From contig CAWGUE010000013.1 of assembly GCA_963825595.1 (NCBI GenBank), positions 186,001 to 250,000 of the forward strand: a stretch of 64,000 nucleotides of DNA, written 5' to 3'. Shown here one piece after another: positions 18,715 through 27,257 of this stretch. The notes beneath the pieces were generated by a model, which saw only the letters and a program-made list of their open reading frames with translations, did not search any database and had not been told where the DNA came from. Origin of the DNA: JARFQH01 sp963825595. Lineage in GTDB: Bacteria; Desulfobacterota; Desulfobacteria; Desulfobacterales; SG8-13. The stretch's first letter is position 1; every line of letters begins with the position of its first letter. Position numbers and translations under genes: made by a program.

Positions 18715-19614
18715 ATGGTCGTTTATATTAAACTTCTACTCACTGCCGTTTTCTGGGGCGGTACTTTCATTGCCGGCCGTGCGCTGGCTGGTCAGGTGTC
18801 GCCTTTTTCAGCGGCTTTTCTGCGGTTTGCCGTTGCCTCAGCTTTTCTTCTCGTGTTCCTGCTGAAAGCCGACGGCCGGATACCTGCTATTCAAAAAAAA
18901 CAGTTGCTGCCGATTTTTGTACTTGGTTTGACAGGGGTATGTGCCTACAATTTTTTCTTCTTCAAAGGTCTGGAGCGCATAGAGGCCGGTCGGGCGGCAG
19001 TAATTATCGCCAACAACCCCGTTTTTATCGCTCTTTTTTCCGCCCTGCTGTTCAAAGAGCGATTGAGCCGGCTGCAGTTGTGCGGCATTCTTCTATCGGT
19101 TACCGGAGCGGTAGTGGTCGTTTTGAAGGGTAACGTGGCGCATCTATGGGCGGGTGGTTTCGGGCAAGGAGAGCTTTTTATTTTCGGTTGTGTGCTCAGC
19201 TGGGTGACGTTTTCGCTTGTGGGCAAGTCGGTTCTGGTCACGCTCCCGCCGTTAACCGCCATATTCTTCTCCGCAGTCGTCGGTTCGGCGATGCTTCTTG
19301 GCCCGGCCGTTGCCGAGGGTTTGCTGGCCGATATCAGTCGATATAGGCCCATGGACTGGCTCAGTATTTTTTACCTCGGTTTTTTCGGAACGGCAGCCGG
19401 CTTTGTCTGGTACTATGACGGAATCAAGGCCATCGGTCCTACCAAAGCCGGTCTGTTCATCAACTTTGTTCCCATCAGCGCGATCGTAATGGCATTTTTT
19501 CTTCTCGGTGAGCCGCTCACGGGATCTCTATTCATCGGAACGCTTCTGGTCGTCACCGGAGTATTTCTCACAAACAAGCGTGCCGGCCGAGTTCAGCAAA
19601 AAGCGAAGAGATAG
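18715..19614 (+). CDS. EamA/DMT-superfamily transporter
   Basis: The inner-membrane protein has 299 residues and ten predicted transmembrane segments in two EamA halves. The first half starts LLLTAVFWGGTFIAGR and ends LSVTGAVVVV; the second starts ELFIFGCVLSWVTFSLVGK and ends TLLVVTGVFLTN. The family exports or imports amino acids and other metabolites; the substrate cannot be inferred. ATG 18715 is preceded by AGGAG and fits the first membrane segment; a TTG/ATG further upstream (18673) would add a polar extension. A family D element starts at the base after its stop codon. Confidence 0.9.
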   Translation: MVVYIKLLLTAVFWGGTFIAGRALAGQVSPFSAAFLRFAVASAFLLVFLLKADGRIPAIQKKQLLPIFVLGLTGVCAYNFFFFKGLERIEAGRAAVIIANNPVFIALFSALLFKERLSRLQLCGILLSVTGAVVVVLKGNVAHLWAGGFGQGELFIFGCVLSWVTFSLVGKSVLVTLPPLTAIFFSAVVGSAMLLGPAVAEGLLADISRYRPMDWLSIFYLGFFGTAAGFVWYYDGIKAIGPTKAGLFINFVPISAIVMAFFLLGEPLTGSLFIGTLLVVTGVFLTNKRAGRVQQKAKR

Positions 19615-19820
19615 TTAGTGCCCATCCATAAATGGCCTTTTTTCCGCTGGGTCCCGCCATGGCGGGATTATCCGCAGGTTTCCGGCTGCGGCATACGTAC
19701 AGTACGCCTCGCCGCAAATCCCGCCATGGGCGGGATGCGGCCTTGCCCAGCGAAAAAAAATTCTCATCTATGAATTGGACACTCTATAATGCCATCCACA
19801 TGTCGCGGATGGACATTAGT
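19615..19820. repeat. family D inverted-repeat element, copy 1 (MITE-like)
   Basis: The 206-bp element is bounded by TTAGTGCCCATCC at the left and GGATGGACATTAGTTA at the right, imperfectly complementary. Inside are smaller palindromes (CCCGCCATGGCGGG at about 19651 and a second CCCGCCATGGGCGGG at about 19721). A 27-base stretch, 'CCATCCATAAATGG' plus 'CCTTTTTTCCGCT', recurs exactly at 55650. Related ends occur at 25152 and 45395. Confidence 0.7.
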
Positions 19821-20345
19821 TAAGGGTTTGGGGTGATATGCATATGCTGATCATTCTCTCCGGTCCCGGTTAATAGAAGCTCCCAGAGATCATAGATATT
19901 TACGGCCGGTCACTCATAAATTCTGCGTAAGAACGGCAACCCGGATTAAACTTCGGCCTTGCCTATCCATTCGCAAGGATCCGAACTTGCTTTTTTTGGG
20001 CTCAGCCGGCTGCAGACGACTTGGCGTTCATTCGGCAGGCCGAAACGTTGCAGCGGATTTAATTTGGAATGCTTCCAAGGTCGATTCTCGAAGGCGTGGA
20101 CTCAAAGATACGGATAATCCGACAGAAACCTTTTTAGGCTTGATGCGGCATCGGATATCCATTAATAACATTGGGGTACATTGGATGATCGGTTCGCACT
20201 ATTGCCTGGCAACGGTTTTATTTTTACCCAAGTTGAGTGCTGCATATTTTCGAAATGACAAAATCAAAAATAATTATATGGAATCATTTTTCTAGACCCT
20301 CCGTCGGATCATGTGACAGAAAACCTGTTAGACAAGGAGTTGCAA
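19821..20345. other. leader region of the octaheme cytochrome operon
   Basis: This is about 520 bp without a recognisable gene. Being upstream of a four-gene block, it should hold the operon promoter and any regulatory site, but no clear operator, riboswitch or sigma-54 consensus is visible by eye. Confidence 0.4.
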
Positions 20346-21854
20346 ATGAAGACAGCTGCGGTTTTGGGATTTATCGGCATGGTTGTGTTGGGTTTTACAG
20401 TCGGTGCGGGATCCTGCATGGAGACCCCGGTCAGTGAAGTCTCCGCCGAGTGCCTGGCATGCCACGAGTCGGTGCATCCCGGTATCGTGCAAGACTGGCG
20501 CAACAGCCGCCACGCAATGGTGACGCCGGCAAAGGCCATGGCGGTCAAAGGATTGGCGCGCAAAGTTTCAAGCGCAAGCGTTCCGGAGGCGTTGCTGAAT
20601 ACGACGGTCGGCTGCGCTGAATGTCACACCCTTCGCCCCGACCGCCACGCCGATACTTTTGACCACAACGGTTACGAGGTTCACGTCGTCGTGAGTCCTG
20701 AAGATTGCGCCGTTTGCCACAAAACCGAGGCCGAACAGTATACCCAAAATATCATGTCACATGCGCACACGAATTTGGCGGACAATGCGCTTTACCGGCA
20801 GCTGGAAACCAGTGTCATCGGCGCGACGGTGCGGCGGAATAAAAACGTGGAACATATGCCCGTCGATCCTTTGACGGCGGCAGACGCCTGTTATTATTGT
20901 CATGGCACCCGGCTCGAAGTTGCCGGAAAAGAAGTTCGGGATACTGAAATTGCCGGCGAGCTCGAGTTTCCCGTTATCAAAGGCTGGCCGAACCAGGGCG
21001 TCGGGCGCATTAACCTGGACGGCAGCCGCGGATCCTGCGCAGCCTGTCATACCCGGCATCAGTTTTCGATCCAAATGGCCCGCAAACCATATACCTGCAA
21101 GGAGTGTCACGTGGGGCCGGATGTTCCTGCCTTTCCGGTCTATTCCGCCAGCAAACACGGCAACATCCAGGCGGCCATGGACAGCAATTGGGATTATCAG
21201 TCCGTACCCTGGACCGTGGGGAAAGATTTTTCGGCCCCAACCTGTGGAACCTGCCACGTCAGCCTTCTGGTCAACACGGACGGAGAGGTTGTCGCGGAAC
21301 GTTCACACCAGATGAACAATCGCCTGCCGTGGCGTATCTACGGGTTGATTTATGCCCACCCACATCCGCAGGAGCCCGATACCGCGATGATTCGCAACAA
21401 GGACGGACAGCCCCTTCCGACCGACCTTAACGGGGGGATTGCCCGAAAGTTCCTAATCGATGAGAAAGAAATGCAGAAACGAACGGCCACGATGCAGAAA
21501 GTCTGCCTGGGTTGTCACAGCAGCGCGTGGGTGAGCGGGCACTGGGAAAAATTTGAAAACACCGTAAAAACGACCAACGCCGAAACTCTCACCGCAACGA
21601 CTTTAATGCGCGATATTTGGAAAAGCGGGCTGGCCGAAGGGCTCGAGCGCGGCATGAATCCCTTCGACGAGGCGATTGAAAAGAAGTGGCAACTGACCTG
21701 GCTGTTTTACGCCAATTCCATCCGTTTCTCATCAGCCATGGCCGGTGGCGGCGATTACGGCGTTTTTGCCGGCGGCCGCTACCAGATGTCACAGTCGATT
21801 GCTGACATCAACGAATGGTACAACCTGCAATCCCGGATCAGAAAACAAAAATGA
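20346..21854 (+). CDS. octaheme cytochrome c, hydroxylamine oxidoreductase (HAO) family
   Basis: The exported 502-residue protein has an N-terminal signal peptide (about residues 1-23) and exactly eight CxxCH heme sites: CLACH, CAECH, CAVCH, CYYCH, CAACH, CKECH, CGTCH and CLGCH. Segments such as CAACHTRHQFSIQMARKP and APTCGTCH, and a C-terminal helix region with 'AGGGDYGVFAGGRYQM', match the HAO/octaheme fold. In HAO the fourth heme is the catalytic P460 site; here it is CYYCH. HAO-family proteins outside nitrifiers often run reductively on hydroxylamine or nitrite. Whether the P460 cross-link Tyr exists cannot be settled by eye. AAGGAG lies seven bases before ATG 20346. It heads a block with an ABC exporter. 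Confidence 0.88.
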   Translation: MKTAAVLGFIGMVVLGFTVGAGSCMETPVSEVSAECLACHESVHPGIVQDWRNSRHAMVTPAKAMAVKGLARKVSSASVPEALLNTTVGCAECHTLRPDRHADTFDHNGYEVHVVVSPEDCAVCHKTEAEQYTQNIMSHAHTNLADNALYRQLETSVIGATVRRNKNVEHMPVDPLTAADACYYCHGTRLEVAGKEVRDTEIAGELEFPVIKGWPNQGVGRINLDGSRGSCAACHTRHQFSIQMARKPYTCKECHVGPDVPAFPVYSASKHGNIQAAMDSNWDYQSVPWTVGKDFSAPTCGTCHVSLLVNTDGEVVAERSHQMNNRLPWRIYGLIYAHPHPQEPDTAMIRNKDGQPLPTDLNGGIARKFLIDEKEMQKRTATMQKVCLGCHSSAWVSGHWEKFENTVKTTNAETLTATTLMRDIWKSGLAEGLERGMNPFDEAIEKKWQLTWLFYANSIRFSSAMAGGGDYGVFAGGRYQMSQSIADINEWYNLQSRIRKQK

Positions 21855-21876
21855 CTCCACGCAGGAGACGCAAACG

Positions 21877-22551
21877 ATCGTTATCAGCGCTAAAAAATTG
21901 ACCCGTACTTATGCCCACGGAACCGCCGAGGTTGTCGGACTCAATCGGATCGACCTCGAGATCGCCGCTGGAGAGATGGTGGTCATCAAGGGAAACAGCG
22001 GCTGTGGAAAAAGCACCCTGTTGTCTCTGCTGGCCGGGCTCGATCGGCCGACATCCGGCCAACTGGTCGTTGCCGAACACGATCTTGCCGGTACCTCCGA
22101 CAGGGAACTGACTCTTTTTCGCCGCAAGGTGATCGGCATGGTTTTTCAGACGTTTAACTTGTTGCCGACGCTGAATGTATTGGAAAATGTCTGCCTGCCG
22201 GCAATGCTGGCCGGCCGGCCCGACATGGAAATCGTCCCTAAAGCGCGGGAGTATTTGAACTGGATGGGTCTCGATCACCGCTTAACCCATCGGCCGGCCC
22301 AGCTTTCCGGCGGCGAAATGCAGCGAGCAGCCATAGCTCGGGCGCTGATCAACGATCCGGCCATTATCCTGGCCGATGAGCCCACCGGTAACTTGGACAG
22401 TCGCAACGGCGCAAACGTTATGGATCTATTGGCCGAACTGAACCGCAAATTCGAACAAACCGTCATCGTTGCCACCCACAGCGGCCTTGCCGATCCCCAT
22501 GCCACGCGACAGATTTACCTCAAGGACGGCAGAATAACCGGTCAGCCATGA
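21877..22551 (+). CDS. ABC transporter ATP-binding protein (LolD/MacB/AttE type)
   Basis: The cytoplasmic ATPase powers the permease encoded next. The Walker A motif is GNSGCGKST, the Q-loop lies in MVFQTFNLLPTL, the signature is LSGGEMQRAAIARAL, Walker B is IILADEPTGNLDS and the switch is VATHS. The SGGE and EPTGNLDS forms are those of the MacB/LolD class. The start is odd: homology begins about 21880, right after the cytochrome stop, but there is no ATG, GTG or TTG nearby in frame. The frame is open back to ATG 21745, inside the cytochrome gene. AGGAG at 21863 precedes ATC 21877 by nine bases, so a non-standard start is possible. Its stop overlaps the permease ATG (ATGA). Confidence 0.88.
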   Translation: MVISAKKLTRTYAHGTAEVVGLNRIDLEIAAGEMVVIKGNSGCGKSTLLSLLAGLDRPTSGQLVVAEHDLAGTSDRELTLFRRKVIGMVFQTFNLLPTLNVLENVCLPAMLAGRPDMEIVPKAREYLNWMGLDHRLTHRPAQLSGGEMQRAAIARALINDPAIILADEPTGNLDSRNGANVMDLLAELNRKFEQTVIVATHSGLADPHATRQIYLKDGRITGQP

Positions 22552-25151
22552 GGCCCATCTTTCTGTTTTTCAAGCTCTTCGCCTGGTTCAGTCTACGCAA
22601 CATGCAGCGGCACCGCACGCGGACGTTGATCGTGGTGCTGGGGATCGCGCTGGGGGCAGCGGTGTTCTCCAGCGTCCGGTTGTCTGTCAAGGCGACCATG
22701 GATTCTTTTGCACAGAGCATTGACCGTATTACCGGACGCTCGGAACTGGTCCTGAGCCGACCTGGCGGAAGGATTCCGGAGCACCTCATCTCCGCGTTAA
22801 CCGTTCACCCGGATGTGGCTGCAGCCACCGTTCTGATGACGACTTACGTCAATCCGGTAAGCGACGATGCGGAACCGTTCCTGCTGCTTGGTTTAGACCC
22901 AATCCTCGACCGCACGTTCAGACCCTGGGAAGTCCTCTCGCCGGGAAAACCCGCCGCCGGAAACTGGTTGTCACTGATAGCAGAGCCGTACACTATATTA
23001 ATCAGCGAAGCGTTGGCGCATAGATACGGCCTGTCTTCGGGAGATCGCCTCATCCTCGAGCACTCCCAAAGCAGCGCTGAATTCAAAATTGTGGGTGTTC
23101 TGAGCCCCAGGGGAATGGCGTTGGCCGAGGGCGGGCGTCTGGCCGTAACCGATATTGCCAGTTTTCAGGAATTTACCGGGCTGCACGGCGTCGTGGATCG
23201 CATGGATTTGATGCTCAGTGCCACCAGTGCAAAATTGCCGCATGAGACCGTTCAACGGCGGTTGGCTGCAACCCTGCCGGAATACGTTCGCATTTCAGTG
23301 CCGTCTGAAACCAGGGAGACCGGCAAGGCCATGATGCGGTCATACCACCTTAACCTGTCGATATTGAGTTTCGCCTCTTTGTTTGTGGGGATGTTTCTGG
23401 TGTACAGCCTGGTAGCGCTGAATGCTGCAACCCGCCGACATGAACTGGCAGTACTGCGTTCTACCGGTGCGTCACCGCGGCTGCTCTTTTTCCTTTTCAT
23501 AAGCGAGGGATTTTTCCTGGGATTGGTGGGATGGATCGCAGCATTCCCGGTCAGCAGTATCCTGGTCAAATACCTGCTAAAGGGCATCAGCCGCACCGTC
23601 AGCACGCTTTTTGTGCGGGTACACGTGGAAACGTTACAACTCGATGCGTGGGAAATTCTGCTTTCGTTCGGGGTGACGGTTGTAATTTCGTTTCTGGCGG
23701 CGTTTCAACCCGCCTGGGAGGCCATGCAGGTGGCCCCAAAGGAAGCGCTTGCAACAGCCCGACAGCCGGTCGCGCGCCGCATGTCTGCCCGACGGCTGTC
23801 CGGTTTTGCGGTGTTATCGATTCTGGCGGCCTGGCCGATTTCCAGAATACCGGCTATCGGGGGCGCACCGATAGCCGGTTACATATCCATCCTATGCCTC
23901 TTCGTCGGTTTCGCGCTCCTTTCCCCATATGGACTACAGCAGGCCGGTAAGGTTCTTTCACCTGTGTTGAGCCGTTTTGGTGGGATATCGGCTTACCTGG
24001 CTGGCCGTTATGTGCGTGACAGCGGGACGCGCACAGCCGTATCCGTCGGGGCTCTCATTACGGCGGTGGCCTTGTTCGCAGCACTTGTGATCATGATCAG
24101 CAGTTTTCGCAGCACGGTCGAAACGTGGGTGCAACAGACCGTTAGCGGAGACCTTTTCGTGACCACCAGGCTGGGGTCGATCAACCGTTTCCGCGATCCG
24201 CTGTCTCCGGCCGTTGTCGATGGTTTGAAGGAACTTTCAGCGCCCGTTGACCTCGTGCCAAATCGCCGCTTCGTTTTGACGTATGGCAATCGTTTCGAAT
24301 ACGAGCTGGATGCCATGGCAGTGGACGTTTTTTTACGTCACGGCCGGTTTGTCTGGGTCGAGGGTGATCCGGACCAGGTCGTACCCAAACTGATTGCCGG
24401 TGAAGGTGTGATCGTATCGGAAGTGTTTGCCAATCGAACCGGCTTGAAAAGAGGAGATCTCTACCAATCCCAGGTCTTGAATACCCTTGTCAAACTGCCG
24501 ATTCTGGGTATTGTCCGGGATTATCGTACGAGCGGAGGCGTTGTTTTCTACCATTTACCGGCTTTTCGGGCGCGGTTTTTCGATCCGGGTTGGAGCGGCG
24601 TCCGGCTTTATTTCAAGCGCAAGCCGGTCGATACGAAAAAAGCCCTTTCGCGCCTACGGGCGGAAATCATAAACCGCTGCGGCAGTCACGTAGATATGAT
24701 CGATGGAGAAGACCTGCGCGGAGCGGTATTGCGCATTTTCGACGAAACTTTCGCCGTCACCACGGTACTCTTGCTTATTGCCCTGATCATCGCTGCTCTC
24801 GGAATTACCACAACCCTGGCCGTACAGGTACTGGAACGCTCCCGCCAGTTGAACACTCTTTTTGCGGTGGGTGCCGACCGTGGACAGATTCGGGCCTTGA
24901 TATTCTGGGAAGCAGGGCTGCTTGTATTGGCCGGAGAAGTCGCTGGTCTGATCTGCGGCTTCATCCTATCTTATGTACTGGTATACGTGATCAACGTCCA
25001 GTCTTTCGGCTGGTCTTTCATTTATCGGGTCGATTGGCGGGCTCTGGGGATGTCACTGCCGCTGATTGTTGTCACAGCGCTCCTGGCGGCATTGCCGGCA
25101 ATTAAATTGGTCTTCAGGGAACCGCCGGCGACACTGCTTAGAGAACGATAA
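22548..25151 (+). CDS. ABC permease of the FtsX/MacB type, 867 residues
   Basis: This inner-membrane exporter subunit has one N-terminal transmembrane segment (about 30-50), a periplasmic MacB-core-like domain (about 50-265), a three-segment FtsX domain (about 270-400), a short membrane linker with two more segments (about 420-470), a segment plus a second periplasmic domain (about 490-720) and a closing FtsX domain (about 735-860). The duplicated arrangement is like YbbP and the AttF/AttG permeases fused. Such MacB-like machines act on periplasmic or membrane-extracted substrates rather than across the inner membrane. The start overlaps the ATPase stop, showing translational coupling. A family D-like end (AAATAGTGTCCATCC) begins at its stop codon. 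Confidence 0.9.
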   Translation: MRPIFLFFKLFAWFSLRNMQRHRTRTLIVVLGIALGAAVFSSVRLSVKATMDSFAQSIDRITGRSELVLSRPGGRIPEHLISALTVHPDVAAATVLMTTYVNPVSDDAEPFLLLGLDPILDRTFRPWEVLSPGKPAAGNWLSLIAEPYTILISEALAHRYGLSSGDRLILEHSQSSAEFKIVGVLSPRGMALAEGGRLAVTDIASFQEFTGLHGVVDRMDLMLSATSAKLPHETVQRRLAATLPEYVRISVPSETRETGKAMMRSYHLNLSILSFASLFVGMFLVYSLVALNAATRRHELAVLRSTGASPRLLFFLFISEGFFLGLVGWIAAFPVSSILVKYLLKGISRTVSTLFVRVHVETLQLDAWEILLSFGVTVVISFLAAFQPAWEAMQVAPKEALATARQPVARRMSARRLSGFAVLSILAAWPISRIPAIGGAPIAGYISILCLFVGFALLSPYGLQQAGKVLSPVLSRFGGISAYLAGRYVRDSGTRTAVSVGALITAVALFAALVIMISSFRSTVETWVQQTVSGDLFVTTRLGSINRFRDPLSPAVVDGLKELSAPVDLVPNRRFVLTYGNRFEYELDAMAVDVFLRHGRFVWVEGDPDQVVPKLIAGEGVIVSEVFANRTGLKRGDLYQSQVLNTLVKLPILGIVRDYRTSGGVVFYHLPAFRARFFDPGWSGVRLYFKRKPVDTKKALSRLRAEIINRCGSHVDMIDGEDLRGAVLRIFDETFAVTTVLLLIALIIAALGITTTLAVQVLERSRQLNTLFAVGADRGQIRALIFWEAGLLVLAGEVAGLICGFILSYVLVYVINVQSFGWSFIYRVDWRALGMSLPLIVVTALLAALPAIKLVFREPPATLLRER

Positions 25152-25164
25152 ATAGTGTCCATCC
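25152..25164. repeat. family D end sequence, solo
   Basis: Together with the preceding stop codon the sequence reads TAAATAGTGTCCATCC, equal to the left end of the family D elements at 19615 and 45395. No matching right end is seen before the next gene. It may be a remnant in the 52-base spacer between the permease and AttH genes. Confidence 0.4.
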
Positions 25165-25203
25165 ACTTAAGGTTGTGATGGTATTTGGAGATGGCAACAG
25201 ATA

Positions 25204-26382
25204 ATGCGACACCTTGTAATGATGAGAAATACCGGTATGGTTCGACGGGCTGCAAAGATGCTGCTTCTCGGGGTGGTTTCGGCGTGTGTGTACCTGATCG
25301 GCTTTCCTGGCGCGTTTTCCGATGAGGGTGACGGCTATACCAGGGTGACCGGTCCTTGCCGGTTGGAATTTCCGGCTGATCACGGTGCCCACCCGGATTT
25401 TCGTACCGAATGGTGGTATTACACCGGCAACCTCGAGACGGAAGATGGCCGGCCGTTCGGGTTTCAATTGACGATCTTCCGACGTCAGATCAGCCCGCCT
25501 GAGGCCCGGAAGGAGTGGCCCGATCCTCCATCCGGATGGCGGACCCAGCAAGTTTACCTGGGGCACGCCGCTTTGACCGATATCTCCGGCGGCCGGCACT
25601 ACAGCGCTGAAGAAATCGCCCGCGGCGCTTTGCAATTGGCCGGGGTCAGGCAAACGCCTGATGCCACGACCGTTTTCCTCAAACGCTGGCGGATTCGCAT
25701 CGGTCCGCAAGGGCATAAACTATCGGCGGTTTCAAGCGACTTCCAACTGGACCTCGACCTGGAACCGTCAAAGCCGATTGTCCTGCACGGAGATCGGGGT
25801 TACAGTCGCAAGGGCGATTTGGCAGATCGGGCCAGCTGTTACTATTCTTTTACCCGCCTGAAAGCCAAAGGCCGCTTGATGATGAATGAACGCGAGTACG
25901 CTGTCAGGGGAACGGGCTGGATGGATCATGAATTCAGCACGGCACCCCTTCAGGCAGGGATAGAGGGTTGGGACTGGTTCAGCCTTCAACTGGACAAAAA
26001 CAAAGAACTGATGATTTACATCCTGCGTCAAAGCGATGGCAGGCCCCACCCGGCTTCCAGCGGGACGCTTGTCGGAGCCGATGGGTTAGCGCGCCACCTG
26101 TCCGTTGCCGACTTTCATGTGGCCGTTTTGGCGCACTGGCGAAGTCCGCATTCCAATGGCGTATATCCGGCCCGCTGGCAGCTGAGCGTCCCCGCAGCAG
26201 AGACATCACTGTCCATCGTTCCGAATCTGGCCGATCAGGAAATGCGCACGCCGGGCAGCACCGGAGTGACCTACTGGGAGGGCAGCGTATCTGTCACCGG
26301 ACAGTCGTCCGGTGACCGGGTAAGCGGTAAGGGGTACGTCGAGCTGACCGGGTATGCCCAATCTTTTAAAGAACTCCGGTGA
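25204..26382 (+). CDS. AttH/CrtC-type lipocalin-like exported protein
   Basis: The 392-residue protein has an N-terminal signal segment (MVRRAAKMLLLGVVSACVYL, up to about residue 38) and two lipocalin-like beta-barrel domains of the AttH/CrtC (carotenoid hydratase-like) family. Typical signatures are ADHGAHPDFRTEWWYYTGNL at residue 59 onward, FGFQLTIFRR, GTGWMDHEFS and GWDWFSLQL. In attEFGH-type operons such a protein accompanies an ABC ATPase and MacB-like permease, as here, and probably handles a hydrophobic substrate outside the inner membrane. It is the last gene of the 20.3-26.4 kb block. ATG 25204 is weakly supported; ATG 25219, 25222 or 25237 would keep the signal peptide. Confidence 0.88.
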   Translation: MRHLVMMRNTGMVRRAAKMLLLGVVSACVYLIGFPGAFSDEGDGYTRVTGPCRLEFPADHGAHPDFRTEWWYYTGNLETEDGRPFGFQLTIFRRQISPPEARKEWPDPPSGWRTQQVYLGHAALTDISGGRHYSAEEIARGALQLAGVRQTPDATTVFLKRWRIRIGPQGHKLSAVSSDFQLDLDLEPSKPIVLHGDRGYSRKGDLADRASCYYSFTRLKAKGRLMMNEREYAVRGTGWMDHEFSTAPLQAGIEGWDWFSLQLDKNKELMIYILRQSDGRPHPASSGTLVGADGLARHLSVADFHVAVLAHWRSPHSNGVYPARWQLSVPAAETSLSIVPNLADQEMRTPGSTGVTYWEGSVSVTGQSSGDRVSGKGYVELTGYAQSFKELR

Positions 26383-26406
26383 CCCCGCCGTCCTCCGAAG
26401 GGCACG

Positions 26407-27045
26407 TCAGCCTTCGTAAAGCACAGCCAGGATCGTGGCTTTACCGGTTTTTGCCGAAATGTGGTGCGGGGTGGTGGAAAGATAATAGACGCTGTCACCG
26501 GTTTCCAACTCGAATTCGTCATGCCCGATTTTCATTTTCACTGTACCATCCAGAACAAAAATAAATTCTTCTCCTTCGTGAACAGAAATTTCTTCTTCCG
26601 GGTCCTCTTCGAGTTGGACAAACAGGGCTTCCATGTGACGCCCCTTGACCTCCGGTGCCAAGCTCATGTAAGTGTAAGCCCTGCGCTGGCCTTTGTGGGA
26701 GGTTGAGCGTGCAACGACCTTACGCTCATTATTACGCGTTATCGAAAAGAGGCGATCGCCCACGCCGGATACGATGCGCCCGAAAGCGGCGTCGAGGGCC
26801 TTTGAGAGCTTTATTACCGTTCCGAGTTGGGGTTGAATTTTATCATTCTCGATTTTTTGCAGCATTTCCACCTCGAAGCCGGTCATTTTGGATAACTCAT
26901 CGAGGCTCATTCCCTTTTCATTTCGCAAAGATTTGATCCGGCGACCGATCTCCTCCACGCCCTCCTTGGTCGTTTCCGGAATCGAACCGGTCAGGTCCTC
27001 AAAAAAATCGACATTGATGTAAGGTTTTTTGGGCTCGTTTGGCAT
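26407..27045 (-). CDS. XRE-family regulator with C-terminal cupin domain
   Basis: The 212-residue DNA-binding protein has a helix-turn-helix at about residues 32-88 (IGRRIKSLRNEKGMSLDELSK, then MLQKIENDKIQP) and a cupin sensor domain at about 130-208 (VHEGEEFIFVLDGTVKMKIG, LETGDSVYYLSTTPHHI). Members of this class sense small organic ligands and control nearby metabolic genes. In Desulfobacterota they often sit beside acyl-CoA ligases and dehydrogenases, as here (an acyl-CoA dehydrogenase lies immediately upstream on the same strand). AAGGAG precedes the ATG. It is convergent with the attH-type gene, with 24 bases between stops. Confidence 0.92.
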   Translation of the reverse strand: MPNEPKKPYINVDFFEDLTGSIPETTKEGVEEIGRRIKSLRNEKGMSLDELSKMTGFEVEMLQKIENDKIQPQLGTVIKLSKALDAAFGRIVSGVGDRLFSITRNNERKVVARSTSHKGQRRAYTYMSLAPEVKGRHMEALFVQLEEDPEEEISVHEGEEFIFVLDGTVKMKIGHDEFELETGDSVYYLSTTPHHISAKTGKATILAVLYEG

Positions 27046-27257
27046 GTTCTTCTCCTTCGGTTGGCAATTTGGTGATTCCGGATATCCGCCTGCCAGGCTG
27101 TTGATAAACTATTGCGCTTGACAATACTGCGCTTATGGCTGAACCGGGGGCCCCTGCCCCCGTTTTAGCGAAAATGCTCATTTATCACACATAAAATCCG
27201 CTTTTCGTTGGATTTTGCCTTGTCTTGCCGGCGCTCATGACGTTTTTCAACTCCCTG

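Noticed and set aside
27140..27175. GC-rich hairpin GGGGGC...GCCCCC as terminator of the acyl-CoA dehydrogenase gene
   Set aside because: On the relevant strand no T-run follows the stem.
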